NCBI RefSeq assembly: GCF_030547245.1
Contig: NZ_JAUOQT010000004.1
Location: 129,001-193,000 of the forward strand
Length of the DNA stretch: 64,000 nucleotides
Reading direction: 5' to 3'
Source: Oceanihabitans sp. 2_MG-2023
GTDB taxonomy: Bacteria; Bacteroidota; Bacteroidia; Flavobacteriales; Flavobacteriaceae
Below are positions 55,011-64,000 of the stretch, piece by piece (position 1 is the first letter of the stretch; each line of letters begins with the position of its first letter). The notes under the pieces are model-generated. The model saw nothing but the letters and a program-made list of their open reading frames with translations. It made no database searches and had not been told where the DNA came from. Made by a program: the position numbers and the translations under genes.

Positions 55011-57385
55011 TGAAGCAATTTTTATTAATACTACTAACTTTCTTTTCCTTAAACACTGCTTTTTCTCAGCTAAATCCAGTAAAATGGTCTACTGCTGTAG
55101 AGAAACTTTCTGATACAGAATATAACCTTATTTTTAATGCAGAAATTGATGACCATTGGCATTTATACTCGCAACACCTTCCAGAAGGAGGTGCTTTACC
55201 AACAGAGTTTGAATTCGATTCTATAGCACAAACACAAGATTATAAACGCATAGGTAAAGTATTAGAAAGTCCAAGTATCACCAAGTTTGATAAGGTGTTT
55301 CAAATGGATTTGACCTATTTTGATGGCGAAGCAACCTTCACACAAAAAATAGAACTTTCTAGTCCAAATATTACTAAAATAGAAACAGAAGTATATTATC
55401 AAGCCTGTGATGATGAGAAATGTATTTTTGAAAGTGAAGTACTTACTTTTAATTTAACTAAAGAGAAAGCAAATATTCTAGATCCTATTCAATGGACTAC
55501 CCATGTTACTAAAGTTAAGGAAGATGTTTATGAGATTAGTTATGAAGCGAACATAGAAAAAGATTGGCATTTTTATTCACAAGAAAGTGTAGACGATTCT
55601 GGATTAGGACCAATACCTACAGCGTTTACTTTTGTTAATGAGAATAAGGATTACCAATTAATAGGAAGCGTTAAAGAATCGGAAACCAAAGAAGTTTTTG
55701 AGGAAGCTTTTCAAATGAATGTTCGCTATTTTGAAAATAAAGCAGTTTTTAAACAGCAAATAAAAGTGCTAAATAAAGAACTAAAAACTCTAGAATCGGA
55801 AGCATTCTATCAAGCTTGTAATGACACCATGTGTCTTGCTCCTGAAACATTTTCATTTAGTATAAATTTAGATGGAAGTACTAACGGTGTAGATATTGTT
55901 GAAATTGATACTCGAAGTCAAGAACTCTCTAATAAACTACAACTAAATGTAACAGGTTGGGAAAAATACGAAAAAGAAGAAGTTAAAGAAAAATCAAACT
56001 TTGGTATTTTTATTCTTGGTTTTCTGGGTGGTTTAATCGCTTTATTAACACCTTGTGTGTTTCCTATGATTCCATTAACGGTTTCCTTTTTCACAAAAAG
56101 CGCAAGTAACTCACAAAAAGGATTAGCAAATGCGATGCTTTATGGATTATTTATTCTAGTAATTTATGTGCTTTTAAGTCTTCCTTTTCACTTTTTAGAT
56201 TCGCTGAATCCAGAAATATTAAATACCATTTCAACCAATGTATGGCTAAATATTATTTTCTTTATAATACTAGCCTTTTTTGCTTTTTCTTTCTTTGGCT
56301 ATTACGAAATTACCTTACCAGCTTCTTGGGGAAATAAAATGGATTCGGCATCTAACGTTGGTGGTATTATTGGTATTTTCTTTATGGCATTAACCCTTGC
56401 TATTGTATCCTTTTCTTGTACAGGTCCAATTCTTGGTTCTTTACTAGCTGGATCATTAACTAGTGATGGTGGTGCAATGCAATTAACTATGGGAATGTCT
56501 GGTTTCGGACTAGCTTTGGCTTTGCCTTTTACCTTATTTGCTATGTTTCCAAAATGGTTAAACGCATTGCCAAAATCTGGAGGTTGGTTAAATACAACCA
56601 AAGTAGTACTTGGGTTTTTAGAATTAGGAATGGCTTTTAAATTTCTATCGAATGCCGATTTAGTGAAACATTGGGGGCTTTTAAAACGGGAAGTGTTTAT
56701 AGGTATTTGGATTGTTTTAGGAATTGGATTATTGCTATATTTATTAGGAAAAATAAAGTTTCCACACGATAGTCCGCTTAAAAAATTAAGCTTCGGTAGA
56801 ATCTCTTTTGCTGTTTTAGTTGGTGCTTTTGTAATTTATTTAATTCCTGGTTTAACGAATACAAAACATGCAAACTTAAAAATGTTAAGTGGTTTTCCGC
56901 CACCTTTACCATATAGTTTGTATGAAAAAGAATCCGATTGTCCGTTAGGATTAAATTGCTACAAAGATTTAGAAAATGGTATTTTTGCAGCTAAAACAGA
57001 AAACAAACCAATCATGTTAGATTTTACAGGCTGGGCTTGCGTAAACTGCCGAAAAATGGAAGAGCAAGTTTGGAGTAAAGACAAGATTTATAATGTGCTA
57101 AATGAAGAATATATTATTATTTCTTTATATGTAGATGATAGAAAAGAACTCGAGAAAGACCAACAATTTCAATTCTTAAAACACAACGGAAGCATTAAAA
57201 ATATTAAAACCATTGGCGATAAATGGGCTACTTTACAAACGCTAAACTTTCAGAATAACTCACAACCTTTTTATGTGTTATTAAACCATGATATGGAACT
57301 TTTAAATCATACTACTGCGTATACACCAAATGCTGAGGAATATTACGATTGGTTGGTAAAAGGTGTAGCGAATTTTAAGAAATAA
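55010..57385 (+). CDS. dsbD: DsbD-family transmembrane thiol-disulfide reductase
   Basis: A 791-aa protein with a signal peptide (residues 1-18), then two tandem DsbD N-terminal-type immunoglobulin-like domains (about 20-150 and 155-295) each with WHxYSQ and a YQACxDxxC pair. A membrane domain of eight or so helices (about 325-620) has the cysteines in LLTPCVFPMIPLT and SFSCTGPILGS, and a C-terminal thioredoxin domain carries DFTGWACVNCRKME. Electrons pass from cytoplasmic thioredoxin through the membrane to periplasmic partners. The two N-terminal domains are one more than in E. coli DsbD. Confidence 0.9.
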   Translation: MKQFLLILLTFFSLNTAFSQLNPVKWSTAVEKLSDTEYNLIFNAEIDDHWHLYSQHLPEGGALPTEFEFDSIAQTQDYKRIGKVLESPSITKFDKVFQMDLTYFDGEATFTQKIELSSPNITKIETEVYYQACDDEKCIFESEVLTFNLTKEKANILDPIQWTTHVTKVKEDVYEISYEANIEKDWHFYSQESVDDSGLGPIPTAFTFVNENKDYQLIGSVKESETKEVFEEAFQMNVRYFENKAVFKQQIKVLNKELKTLESEAFYQACNDTMCLAPETFSFSINLDGSTNGVDIVEIDTRSQELSNKLQLNVTGWEKYEKEEVKEKSNFGIFILGFLGGLIALLTPCVFPMIPLTVSFFTKSASNSQKGLANAMLYGLFILVIYVLLSLPFHFLDSLNPEILNTISTNVWLNIIFFIILAFFAFSFFGYYEITLPASWGNKMDSASNVGGIIGIFFMALTLAIVSFSCTGPILGSLLAGSLTSDGGAMQLTMGMSGFGLALALPFTLFAMFPKWLNALPKSGGWLNTTKVVLGFLELGMAFKFLSNADLVKHWGLLKREVFIGIWIVLGIGLLLYLLGKIKFPHDSPLKKLSFGRISFAVLVGAFVIYLIPGLTNTKHANLKMLSGFPPPLPYSLYEKESDCPLGLNCYKDLENGIFAAKTENKPIMLDFTGWACVNCRKMEEQVWSKDKIYNVLNEEYIIISLYVDDRKELEKDQQFQFLKHNGSIKNIKTIGDKWATLQTLNFQNNSQPFYVLLNHDMELLNHTTAYTPNAEEYYDWLVKGVANFKK

Positions 57386-57421
57386 CCAAGCATATACTTG
57401 AAAAAGTAATTCAGAATAAAG

Positions 57422-57450
57422 AGCTTCCGTTTTAATGGAAGCTTTTTTTT
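57422..57450 (+). terminator. Terminator after the dsbD-like gene
   Basis: AGCTTCC-GTTTTAAT-GGAAGCT followed by T8. It also shows that an ATG at 57435 cannot be the adenine deaminase start. Confidence 0.85.
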
Positions 57451-57491
57451 GTTTAATATTACATACAATAAATAAGAGGAAAGGAATAAAG

Positions 57492-59117
57492 ATGAAATTG
57501 CAAGGAAACATAGTAGATATACTAAACAAGAGAATTTTCAAAGGAGAAGTAACTATTACTGACGGAAAAATAACGTCTATAGCAGAAAAAGAAACTACAA
57601 ATAAGCAGTACATACTTCCAGGTTTTGTAGATGCACACATTCATATTGAAAGTTCTATGCTGGTACCAAGTGAGTTTGCTAAACTAGCTGTACAACATGG
57701 AACCGTTGCTACCGTTTCTGATCCGCATGAAATAGCAAATGTGTTAGGAGTTGCAGGAGTAGAGTTCATGATTGAAAACGGAAAAAAAGTGCCCTTTAAA
57801 TTTAATTTTGGGGCACCAAGTTGTGTGCCTGCAACTAGTTTTGAATCTGCAGGAGCGATTATAGATTCTCAAGACATTAAGAAATTAATGGAGAATCCAG
57901 ATATTAAATATCTGGCAGAAATGATGAATTATCCTGGCGTTTTGTTTGATGATGAAGAAGTCTTGAAAAAAATAGCACACGCAAAAGCAAATAACAAACC
58001 TGTAGATGGTCATGCTCCTGGTGTTATAGGAGAAGATATTACCAAGTATATAGCCGCTGGAATTTATACAGATCACGAATGTTTTACCTACGATGAAGCT
58101 TTAGAAAAACTGCAAAAAGGAATGAAAATTCTAATTCGTGAAGGAAGTGCTGCCAAAAACTTTGAAGCATTAATCGATTTACTTCCTGAGCATTTTGAAA
58201 ATATGATGTTTTGTAGTGATGATAAGCATCCAGACGATTTAATGGTTTCGCATATCAATGCAGTATGTGCAAGAGCAGTTGCCAAAAACATGGATGTATT
58301 TCAAGTATTACAAGCCGCATGTATCAATCCGGTAAAGCATTATAATCTGGATGTTGGTTTACTGCAAGTTGGGGATGCTGCAGATTGTATTGTTGTAGAA
58401 GATTTAAAGAAGTTTAAAACACTTCAAACCTATGTGGATGGAGAATTAGTGTATGACTACGGAAAGGTTAATGTGAAAGACGTAACTTTTAAAAATTTAA
58501 ATAATTTCAATACGGAAAAGAAAAAAATAGAAGATTTTAGTTTTAATTCTTCCGCAGAAAAAATTAGAGTTATTGAAGCTTTAGAAGGGCAATTAGTAAC
58601 GAATGAGCTTATTGAACAAGCAACTATTGAAAATGGAAATCTTGTTTCTAATACCGAAAACGATATCCTAAAAATGACGGTTGTAAATCGTTATAAAAAT
58701 GATGCACCAGCAATTGCATTTATTAAAAATTTCGGATTAAAAGAAGGCGCAATTGCAAGTTCTGTTGGTCACGATTCCCACAATATAATTGCCGTTGGTG
58801 TTTCCGACGAAGCGATCTGCAAAGCAGTCAATCTAATCATTGAAAATAAAGGTGGAATTTGTGCTATAAGCGATTCCGAAGAAAAAATAGTAGCACTTCC
58901 TGTAGCAGGAATTATGAGCGATCAAGATGGTGAAACTATAGGTAAGGATTATGCAGCGCTGGATAAAATGGCAAAACAACTAGGAAGCACATTGCATGCG
59001 CCTTATATGACGTTGTCTTTTATGGCACTATTAGTAATTCCAGATTTAAAACTAAGCGATAAAGGATTGTTTAGTGGTAAAGAATTTAAATTTACTAGTT
59101 TAGAAGTGGTTGTGTAA
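57492..59117 (+). CDS. ade: Adenine deaminase
   Basis: A 541-aa metal-dependent amidohydrolase that turns adenine into hypoxanthine. It has the metal site [58 protein letters not shown] and the C-terminal [11 protein letters not shown]. The start at 57492 ([10 protein letters not shown]) is chosen because a purine-rich GGAAAGGAATAAAG precedes it and the in-frame ATG at 57435 sits in the terminator stem. It is transcribed separately from dsbD. Confidence 0.93.
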   Translation: MKLQGNIVDILNKRIFKGEVTITDGKITSIAEKETTNKQYILPGFVDAHIHIESSMLVPSEFAKLAVQHGTVATVSDPHEIANVLGVAGVEFMIENGKKVPFKFNFGAPSCVPATSFESAGAIIDSQDIKKLMENPDIKYLAEMMNYPGVLFDDEEVLKKIAHAKANNKPVDGHAPGVIGEDITKYIAAGIYTDHECFTYDEALEKLQKGMKILIREGSAAKNFEALIDLLPEHFENMMFCSDDKHPDDLMVSHINAVCARAVAKNMDVFQVLQAACINPVKHYNLDVGLLQVGDAADCIVVEDLKKFKTLQTYVDGELVYDYGKVNVKDVTFKNLNNFNTEKKKIEDFSFNSSAEKIRVIEALEGQLVTNELIEQATIENGNLVSNTENDILKMTVVNRYKNDAPAIAFIKNFGLKEGAIASSVGHDSHNIIAVGVSDEAICKAVNLIIENKGGICAISDSEEKIVALPVAGIMSDQDGETIGKDYAALDKMAKQLGSTLHAPYMTLSFMALLVIPDLKLSDKGLFSGKEFKFTSLEVVV

Positions 59118-59163
59118 ATCTATTTATCGTAAGTTAGAGGTCTAAATCTACTACCTCTTAATT

Positions 59164-62100
59164 ATGAAAAAACAATTACTTCTTTTATTTACTATTTTTT
59201 TATCTTGTTATACTATTTTTGGCCAATGTCCAACAGGTAACATTTATCTAACCAGTCAGCAAGATGTAGATGATTTTGTAACAAACTACCCCTCTTGTAC
59301 AGAGGTGTTTACTTTAGCTATTTCTGGAGCAGATACTATAGATTTATCTGGTTTGAATTCCATTACTACTATAACTTCTAATTTATCTATTAGCGGAGCA
59401 AGTAATTTATTAACCTTAACTGGATTAGATAATATTACCTCTGTTGGTGGTTCATTAAGCCTTGTTAATAATAGTTTACTTAGTGATCTTAGTGCACTCA
59501 ATAATATAACACAAATTGGCGATTTTCTTAAAATTCAGCAAATTAATACCATTACTAGCATTAATTTTTTAACTAATTTAACAACAATTGGTGGTGCTTT
59601 GCAAATTAACAGTAATGCTAATTTAGAATATGTTGACGGTTTAAATGCTCTAACAGAAGTTGGCGCGTTTATTCAAATATCAGGTAATGCAAACATTAGT
59701 GATATTTCTAATCTTAATACCATTACTTCAGCAATTCAATATGTGCAAATAAGTGGTAATGCTGTATTGCATGATATAAGTGGATTAAATGGCGTTGAAA
59801 CGATTACAAGTGATGTTACTATTTCAGGTAATGGAAGCCTAAACGATATTTCTGGTTTTTCAGGACTTACGTCTGTAGATCGTGATTTTTCAATTATCTC
59901 TAATAATGCATTAGGAAATATAACCGGATTTCAAAGTTTAAATACCATATCGGGAGATTTTTTAATTACCGAAAATGAGTTGCTTAGTGCGTTTTCTGGT
60001 TTTAGTGCGCTACATACTATTACAGGAAATTTTGAAATTATAGAGAACCCAGCATTAAATAGTTTAGCCAACTTTACTGCATTAACTTCTATTGGAGAAT
60101 ATTTTACTTTTGAAGGAAATACTAGTTTTGTCGATTTCACAGGGTTTCAGAGTCTTACAACTGCTGGTGGATTAACTATTCGATTCAATGATGCATTAGA
60201 AACCTTTTTAGGATTTGAAGTTTTAACAAGTTTAACAAGCGGTTTGCATATTTCTTATAATGATGCACTTTTAAATGTAAATGGATTTGATGCTTTAACT
60301 TCTTTAGGAGGAGGTCTTTATGTTTATGCAAATAATGCGCTATTACATTTAAATGCTTTTAATAATATCCAATCCATTGGAGGAGATGTTACTATTGGAA
60401 CTACATTTCAAGATGCAACTAATAATTCTCTGAGTAGTTTGCCCTTTCAACAACTACAAACAATAGGAGGAGATTTAAACATTGCTGTAAATGGAGCTTT
60501 AGTTGATTTATCTGGTTTTAACGCGCTACAAACCATAAACGGGCATTTAGATATTGAAGTGAATCATGCCATGACAGATATTTCTGGGTTTAATATGTTG
60601 ACTTCTGTCGGAAATGGAACAGGAGAAGATTATATAGGTTTAGCCTTAAGATATAATGAGTCTTTACAGTATATTTCAGGATTCAATGCATTAGAAACCA
60701 TTGATGACGGATTATTAATTTTAACAAATGGCGCGTTGGAAGGAATTACAGGTTTTCAAAATGTAGCTATCATAAATGATTATCTTTTTATTAATGAAAA
60801 TGATGCGCTTACAGATATTACCGGTTTCGGTTCTTTAACAACTATAAATGGAGATTTAAGATTGGGGATTTGGGAAAACTCCTCCTATAATTCTAATGGA
60901 AACTTAGCATTAACAAGTTTAGCAGGTCTAGAATCTTTAAATACTATTACTGGTGATTTATATATAGTTTCTAACCCTAGCTTATTAGATGTAGATGCTT
61001 TAAGTGGTTTAAATACGATTGGAGGTATTTTAAATATAGAAGGTTTTGAAGGTGAAGGAAATGGAGCGCTTCAAAATTTAAACGGACTAAGTGCTTTATC
61101 TAATATTGGAGGAGATATTTTAATAAATAACAATAACAGCCTAGTTGCTATTGGAGGTTTATCTTTAATAACAGAAGCAAACGGAAGGTTAGCCATTACT
61201 GGGAATGCGTCGTTATTAGATTTAACAGGATTAGATAATCTAACGTATGTAGAAGAAGATTTAAGTGTTTTAAATAATCCTAGTTTATTGAACCTTCAAG
61301 GTCTTAATAGTGTTTATGATGTGGAAGATTTACAGATTAATGGAAATGATTCCATGGTGGATTTATCTGGGTTAGAATCCTTAGAAATAATGCATTTTAC
61401 AACAGGAGGAGGAGAGCTTACAATTTATGGAAATGAAAATCTGGTTTCTCTAGATGGTATTGAAAATTTAAGAGCATTACGTCGATTTAGTATTTCTAAT
61501 AATCCATTGTTAACAGATATTTCTGGATTATCTAATGTCGATCATAATTTGTTGATTTCTATAAATTTAGGTGGTAATACATTGTTGTCTGTATGTAACA
61601 TTGTAAGTGTTTGTAATTATTTAAGCATACCAGAAAATTCCGCTTTTATTAATTATTATAATGGCGTTGGATGTCAAAATAGAGATGCAATTTTAGAAGC
61701 TTGTACTAATGGAACGAACTCTTTAAGTGGTACGCTTGTGTTTGATCAAAACAATAACGGCTGTAATCTTTATGATACCATTACCGTTAATGATAGAGCA
61801 ATTAGTATCCAACAAGGAGCTTATGAAGTAAGAACCTTTACGGATTCTGAAGGAGCTTATAAAGCCTACGTAGAAACGGGAGATCATGAAGTAATAGTAG
61901 ACATAGATACAAATGTTTTTCATGTTTCCCCAAGTCCTGCAGTAATTACTTTTGATGGCTATGGAGAGCCTATTAATCAGGATTTTTGTGTTACAGTAAA
62001 TCAAATTACAGAGGATGTTAGAATAAACATATTGCCTACAAGTGAAGCACGACCAGGTTTTGAATCCGCCTACCAATTGGTGTATCAAAACATGGGGACA

Positions 62101-63045
62101 ACATCCATTTATGGAGAAATAAATTTTGAATATGATGAAACCATGCAAAATTTCATTTCCCCTTTGGATGCGCAAGACACGAATGGAGATATCTCTTTTA
62201 ACTATTATTTGGAACCATTTGAAACAAAAAAAATAGATTTAGTTATGCTTACGTTGCAGCCGCCTGCGGTGAATGGTGATGATGTTTTAGTCTTTAATAC
62301 ATCGATTACTATAAATGAAACGGATGCAAATCCCGAAGATAATGTATATACTTTAGAGCAGATAGTTGTAAATTCATACGATCCTAATGATAAGACCGTT
62401 TTACAAGGTGCTGAGATTGATATTTCAGAAGCAGGAAATTATTTAGATTATATTATTCGATTTCAAAATACAGGAACCGCAAGTGCAATTAATGTTAGAA
62501 TTGTAGATGAATTAAATGATAAGTTAGATTGGAGTACTATTGAACCAATAGCCTCAAGTCATACGAATAGAGTACAAGTTAACGGTACTACGCATGTAGC
62601 ATTTATTTTTGACGACATTGATTTACCTGCACAGCAAGATGATGACGCTGGAAGTAATGGTTTTATTGCATTTAGAATAAAACCTAAAAATAATGTTGTA
62701 ATTGGAGATGTTATTACTGGAAATGCGAATATCTATTTTGACTACAATCCAGCAATTGTAACCAATACAGTTAGCACAGAAATTGTGGATGCTTTATCTA
62801 TTGCAGAATTTCAAGCAGTATCCTTTATAATGTATCCAAATCCGGCAAATAACCATTTAACCATCTCTGGTAATTCTGTTATTGATACCATTACTATTTA
62901 TGATGTAAATGGTAGAGCATTGAAGGCAATTAACTATGATGCTAATGTTGTTGAAATAAATATTACAGATTTATCTTCAGGGATTTATTTTATAAAAATT
63001 CAATCCGGAGAACAAAATGAAGTTAAAAAAATCATTAAAAAATAA
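59164..63045 (+). CDS. Leucine-rich repeat surface protein with T9SS sorting domain
   Basis: A 1293-aa secreted protein. Signal peptide at 1-20 (ending IFGQC). Residues about 45-830 hold roughly thirty 23-residue leucine-rich repeats of the form xLxDLSGLxxLxTIxGxLxI, similar to receptor-L-type repeats. Residues about 860-960 are a carboxypeptidase-regulatory-like beta domain. Then come DUF11/DUF7619-type domains with SYDPNDKTVLQG and NIYFDYNPAIVTNTVST. The end has a type A T9SS sorting domain (MYPNPANNHLTISG, GIYFIKIQSGE, basic tail). It is likely exported by the type IX system and anchored at the surface as an adhesin or binding protein; its ligand is unknown. Confidence 0.88.
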   Translation: MKKQLLLLFTIFLSCYTIFGQCPTGNIYLTSQQDVDDFVTNYPSCTEVFTLAISGADTIDLSGLNSITTITSNLSISGASNLLTLTGLDNITSVGGSLSLVNNSLLSDLSALNNITQIGDFLKIQQINTITSINFLTNLTTIGGALQINSNANLEYVDGLNALTEVGAFIQISGNANISDISNLNTITSAIQYVQISGNAVLHDISGLNGVETITSDVTISGNGSLNDISGFSGLTSVDRDFSIISNNALGNITGFQSLNTISGDFLITENELLSAFSGFSALHTITGNFEIIENPALNSLANFTALTSIGEYFTFEGNTSFVDFTGFQSLTTAGGLTIRFNDALETFLGFEVLTSLTSGLHISYNDALLNVNGFDALTSLGGGLYVYANNALLHLNAFNNIQSIGGDVTIGTTFQDATNNSLSSLPFQQLQTIGGDLNIAVNGALVDLSGFNALQTINGHLDIEVNHAMTDISGFNMLTSVGNGTGEDYIGLALRYNESLQYISGFNALETIDDGLLILTNGALEGITGFQNVAIINDYLFINENDALTDITGFGSLTTINGDLRLGIWENSSYNSNGNLALTSLAGLESLNTITGDLYIVSNPSLLDVDALSGLNTIGGILNIEGFEGEGNGALQNLNGLSALSNIGGDILINNNNSLVAIGGLSLITEANGRLAITGNASLLDLTGLDNLTYVEEDLSVLNNPSLLNLQGLNSVYDVEDLQINGNDSMVDLSGLESLEIMHFTTGGGELTIYGNENLVSLDGIENLRALRRFSISNNPLLTDISGLSNVDHNLLISINLGGNTLLSVCNIVSVCNYLSIPENSAFINYYNGVGCQNRDAILEACTNGTNSLSGTLVFDQNNNGCNLYDTITVNDRAISIQQGAYEVRTFTDSEGAYKAYVETGDHEVIVDIDTNVFHVSPSPAVITFDGYGEPINQDFCVTVNQITEDVRINILPTSEARPGFESAYQLVYQNMGTTSIYGEINFEYDETMQNFISPLDAQDTNGDISFNYYLEPFETKKIDLVMLTLQPPAVNGDDVLVFNTSITINETDANPEDNVYTLEQIVVNSYDPNDKTVLQGAEIDISEAGNYLDYIIRFQNTGTASAINVRIVDELNDKLDWSTIEPIASSHTNRVQVNGTTHVAFIFDDIDLPAQQDDDAGSNGFIAFRIKPKNNVVIGDVITGNANIYFDYNPAIVTNTVSTEIVDALSIAEFQAVSFIMYPNPANNHLTISGNSVIDTITIYDVNGRALKAINYDANVVEINITDLSSGIYFIKIQSGEQNEVKKIIKK

Positions 63046-63073
63046 ACTGCTATTTTAAATAATTACATAAAAT

Positions 63074-63105
63074 TGCATCTTTAAACGGATGCATTTTTTT
63101 TTTTA
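63074..63105 (+). terminator. Terminator after the surface protein gene
   Basis: TGCATC-TTTAAACG-GATGCA followed by a run of T. Confidence 0.8.
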
Positions 63106-63115
63106 AATATATATT

Positions 63116-64000
63116 ATGCCAATACTTAACGCCACATACAAGCCTTCTATTTTTTTTAGAAATGGAAATATAGCAACCATATATTCAGGACTTATTCGAA
63201 AAGTTAAGTTAGAACAAAAACGCGAGCGTATTACACTTAACGATGGAGATTTTCTGGACTTAGATTGGAGTTATGCCAAAGAGAAATCAGAAAAGTTAAT
63301 TATTGTTTTACACGGTTTAGAAGGTAATGCGCAACGCCCTTATGTTACTGGTCCTGCAAAACTATTTAATGAAAATGGCGTCGATGCTGTATGTGTTAAT
63401 TTTAGAGGTTGTAGTGGCGAACCTAACTTAAAATACAGAAGTTACCATTCAGGCGCAACCGAAGATTTACATGAAGTTGTAACACATATTCTTGAAACTA
63501 AAAACTATTCCGAAATTTATATCAATGGATTTAGCCTTGGCGGAAATATTTCCTTAAAATACTTAGGAGAAGAACGAATTATTCCGAAACAAATTAAAGG
63601 AGCTATTGCTATTTCAGTTCCTTGTTTTTTAGAAGGTTCTGCTAACGAATTACATAAGATTAAAAATAAACCGTATGCTATCCGATTTAAAAAACATTTG
63701 GTAGATAAGTTAAAACCAAAATTAATACAGTTTCCAGAAAGAATCACAGCACAAGAAGTGGATTCTATAAAACTATTAAGAGATTTTGATGCAGTATATA
63801 CTTCTAAAGCACATGGTTTTAAAGACGCAAAAGATTATTATACAAAATCTAGTTGCCTTCAGTTTTTACCAAACATACAAGTGCCAACATTAATAATAAA
63901 TGCTTTAAACGATTCGTTTTTATCTCCAGAATGCTATCCTATAAAAGAAGCAAAAAACAACGAAAATTTGCACTTAGAAATGCCTGATTTTGGTGGTCAC
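63116..64000 (+). CDS. YheT-family alpha/beta hydrolase (3' end outside window)
   Basis: The open frame starts at ATG 63116 (MPILNATYKPSIFFRNGNIA) and runs to the window end without a stop, giving 295 residues of a usual 320 or so. Hallmarks: oxyanion HGLEGNAQRPY, NFRGCSGEPN, nucleophile serine in INGFSLGGNISLKY, aspartate in NALNDSFLSPE, and the last visible residue H, in DFGGH, is the catalytic histidine. The family (COG0429) are predicted esterases; the substrate is unknown. Complete catalytic triad inside the window. Confidence 0.9.
   Translation, partial: MPILNATYKPSIFFRNGNIATIYSGLIRKVKLEQKRERITLNDGDFLDLDWSYAKEKSEKLIIVLHGLEGNAQRPYVTGPAKLFNENGVDAVCVNFRGCSGEPNLKYRSYHSGATEDLHEVVTHILETKNYSEIYINGFSLGGNISLKYLGEERIIPKQIKGAIAISVPCFLEGSANELHKIKNKPYAIRFKKHLVDKLKPKLIQFPERITAQEVDSIKLLRDFDAVYTSKAHGFKDAKDYYTKSSCLQFLPNIQVPTLIINALNDSFLSPECYPIKEAKNNENLHLEMPDFGGH

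Noticed and set aside
57435-57491. N-terminal extension of adenine deaminase from ATG 57435
   Set aside because: The ATG lies in the T run/stem of the preceding terminator.
59340-61600. Possible CRISPR-like or tandem DNA repeat
   Set aside because: The periodicity is a coding leucine-rich repeat of 23 residues; the DNA units are diverged and there are no spacers.
61723-62175. 150-aa frame antisense to the surface protein gene
   Set aside because: Cysteine/tyrosine-rich shadow with no domain likeness.

Overview
The window looks like a chromosomal segment of a marine-type member of Flavobacteriaceae (Bacteroidota). The signs are: low G+C; Bacteroidota -7 boxes (TAnnTTTG) before several genes; a type IX secretion C-terminal sorting domain; the ftsK-lolA-lptF/G-ribB gene order; small proteins typical of flavobacteria (DUF2452, Lacal_2735-type, DUF6952-type); a PL7 alginate lyase; and a large photolyase cluster. 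The genus cannot be fixed from the sequence alone.

Region 1 (1-9729, + strand) is accessory and is the most interesting part. It opens with the end of a short-repeat protein and a KAP-family P-loop ATPase, closed by a terminator. A tight five-gene cassette follows: a small DUF4258-like protein, a 947-aa Upf1/COG1112-type SF1 helicase, an unrecognised 356-aa protein, a two-HKD phospholipase D-family protein, and an RtcR-like activator with a CARF-type N-terminal domain and a sigma54-interacting AAA+ domain (GAFTGA intact). Helicase plus PLD resembles the Mokosh anti-phage systems. The extra genes and the ligand-sensing sigma54 activator make this a candidate undescribed variant. A sigma54-like element (2414-2428) precedes the cassette.

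Region 2 (9744-17498, - strand) has a lone hypothetical gene with an unusual leader hairpin, a 531-bp gap with an 11-bp-period GC-rich repeat, and a nine-gene photolyase operon. That operon reads Lacal_2735-like, DUF2452, FAD-domain photolyase homologue, cryptochrome/photolyase, flavin reductase, DUF2256, PhrB-like photolyase, hypothetical, CIA30. A 42-aa and a 55-aa gene within it are easily missed.

Region 3 (17744-38614) is mostly housekeeping and oxidative stress. It holds tRNA-Ser(UGA), a nitroreductase, a thioredoxin-like protein, a KdnA-like aminotransferase, a duplicated-domain lipoprotein, ribB with a degenerate cyclohydrolase half, lptF/G-type permease, lolA, ftsK, dgkA, tpx, a fasciclin protein, katG plus an ankyrin protein, an alginate lyase, a peroxiredoxin-thioredoxin-DUF6952 operon, an NhaC antiporter, and a Cys/Met-metabolism PLP enzyme divergent from an Lrp regulator.

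Region 4 (38729-64000) carries an S41 peptidase, a CPBP protease homologue, a PAS-LuxR regulator, dihydrolipoyl dehydrogenase, and a LytTR two-component pair divergent from a serine hydrolase/ExbB-like/esterase cluster. It continues with a DEAD helicase, an aldose epimerase, pabB, a shortened four-helix-bundle protein, tilS, a DsbD-type protein, adenine deaminase, a 1293-aa leucine-rich T9SS surface protein, and the start of a YheT-type hydrolase cut by the window end. No IS element, phage integrase, CRISPR array or rRNA was seen.
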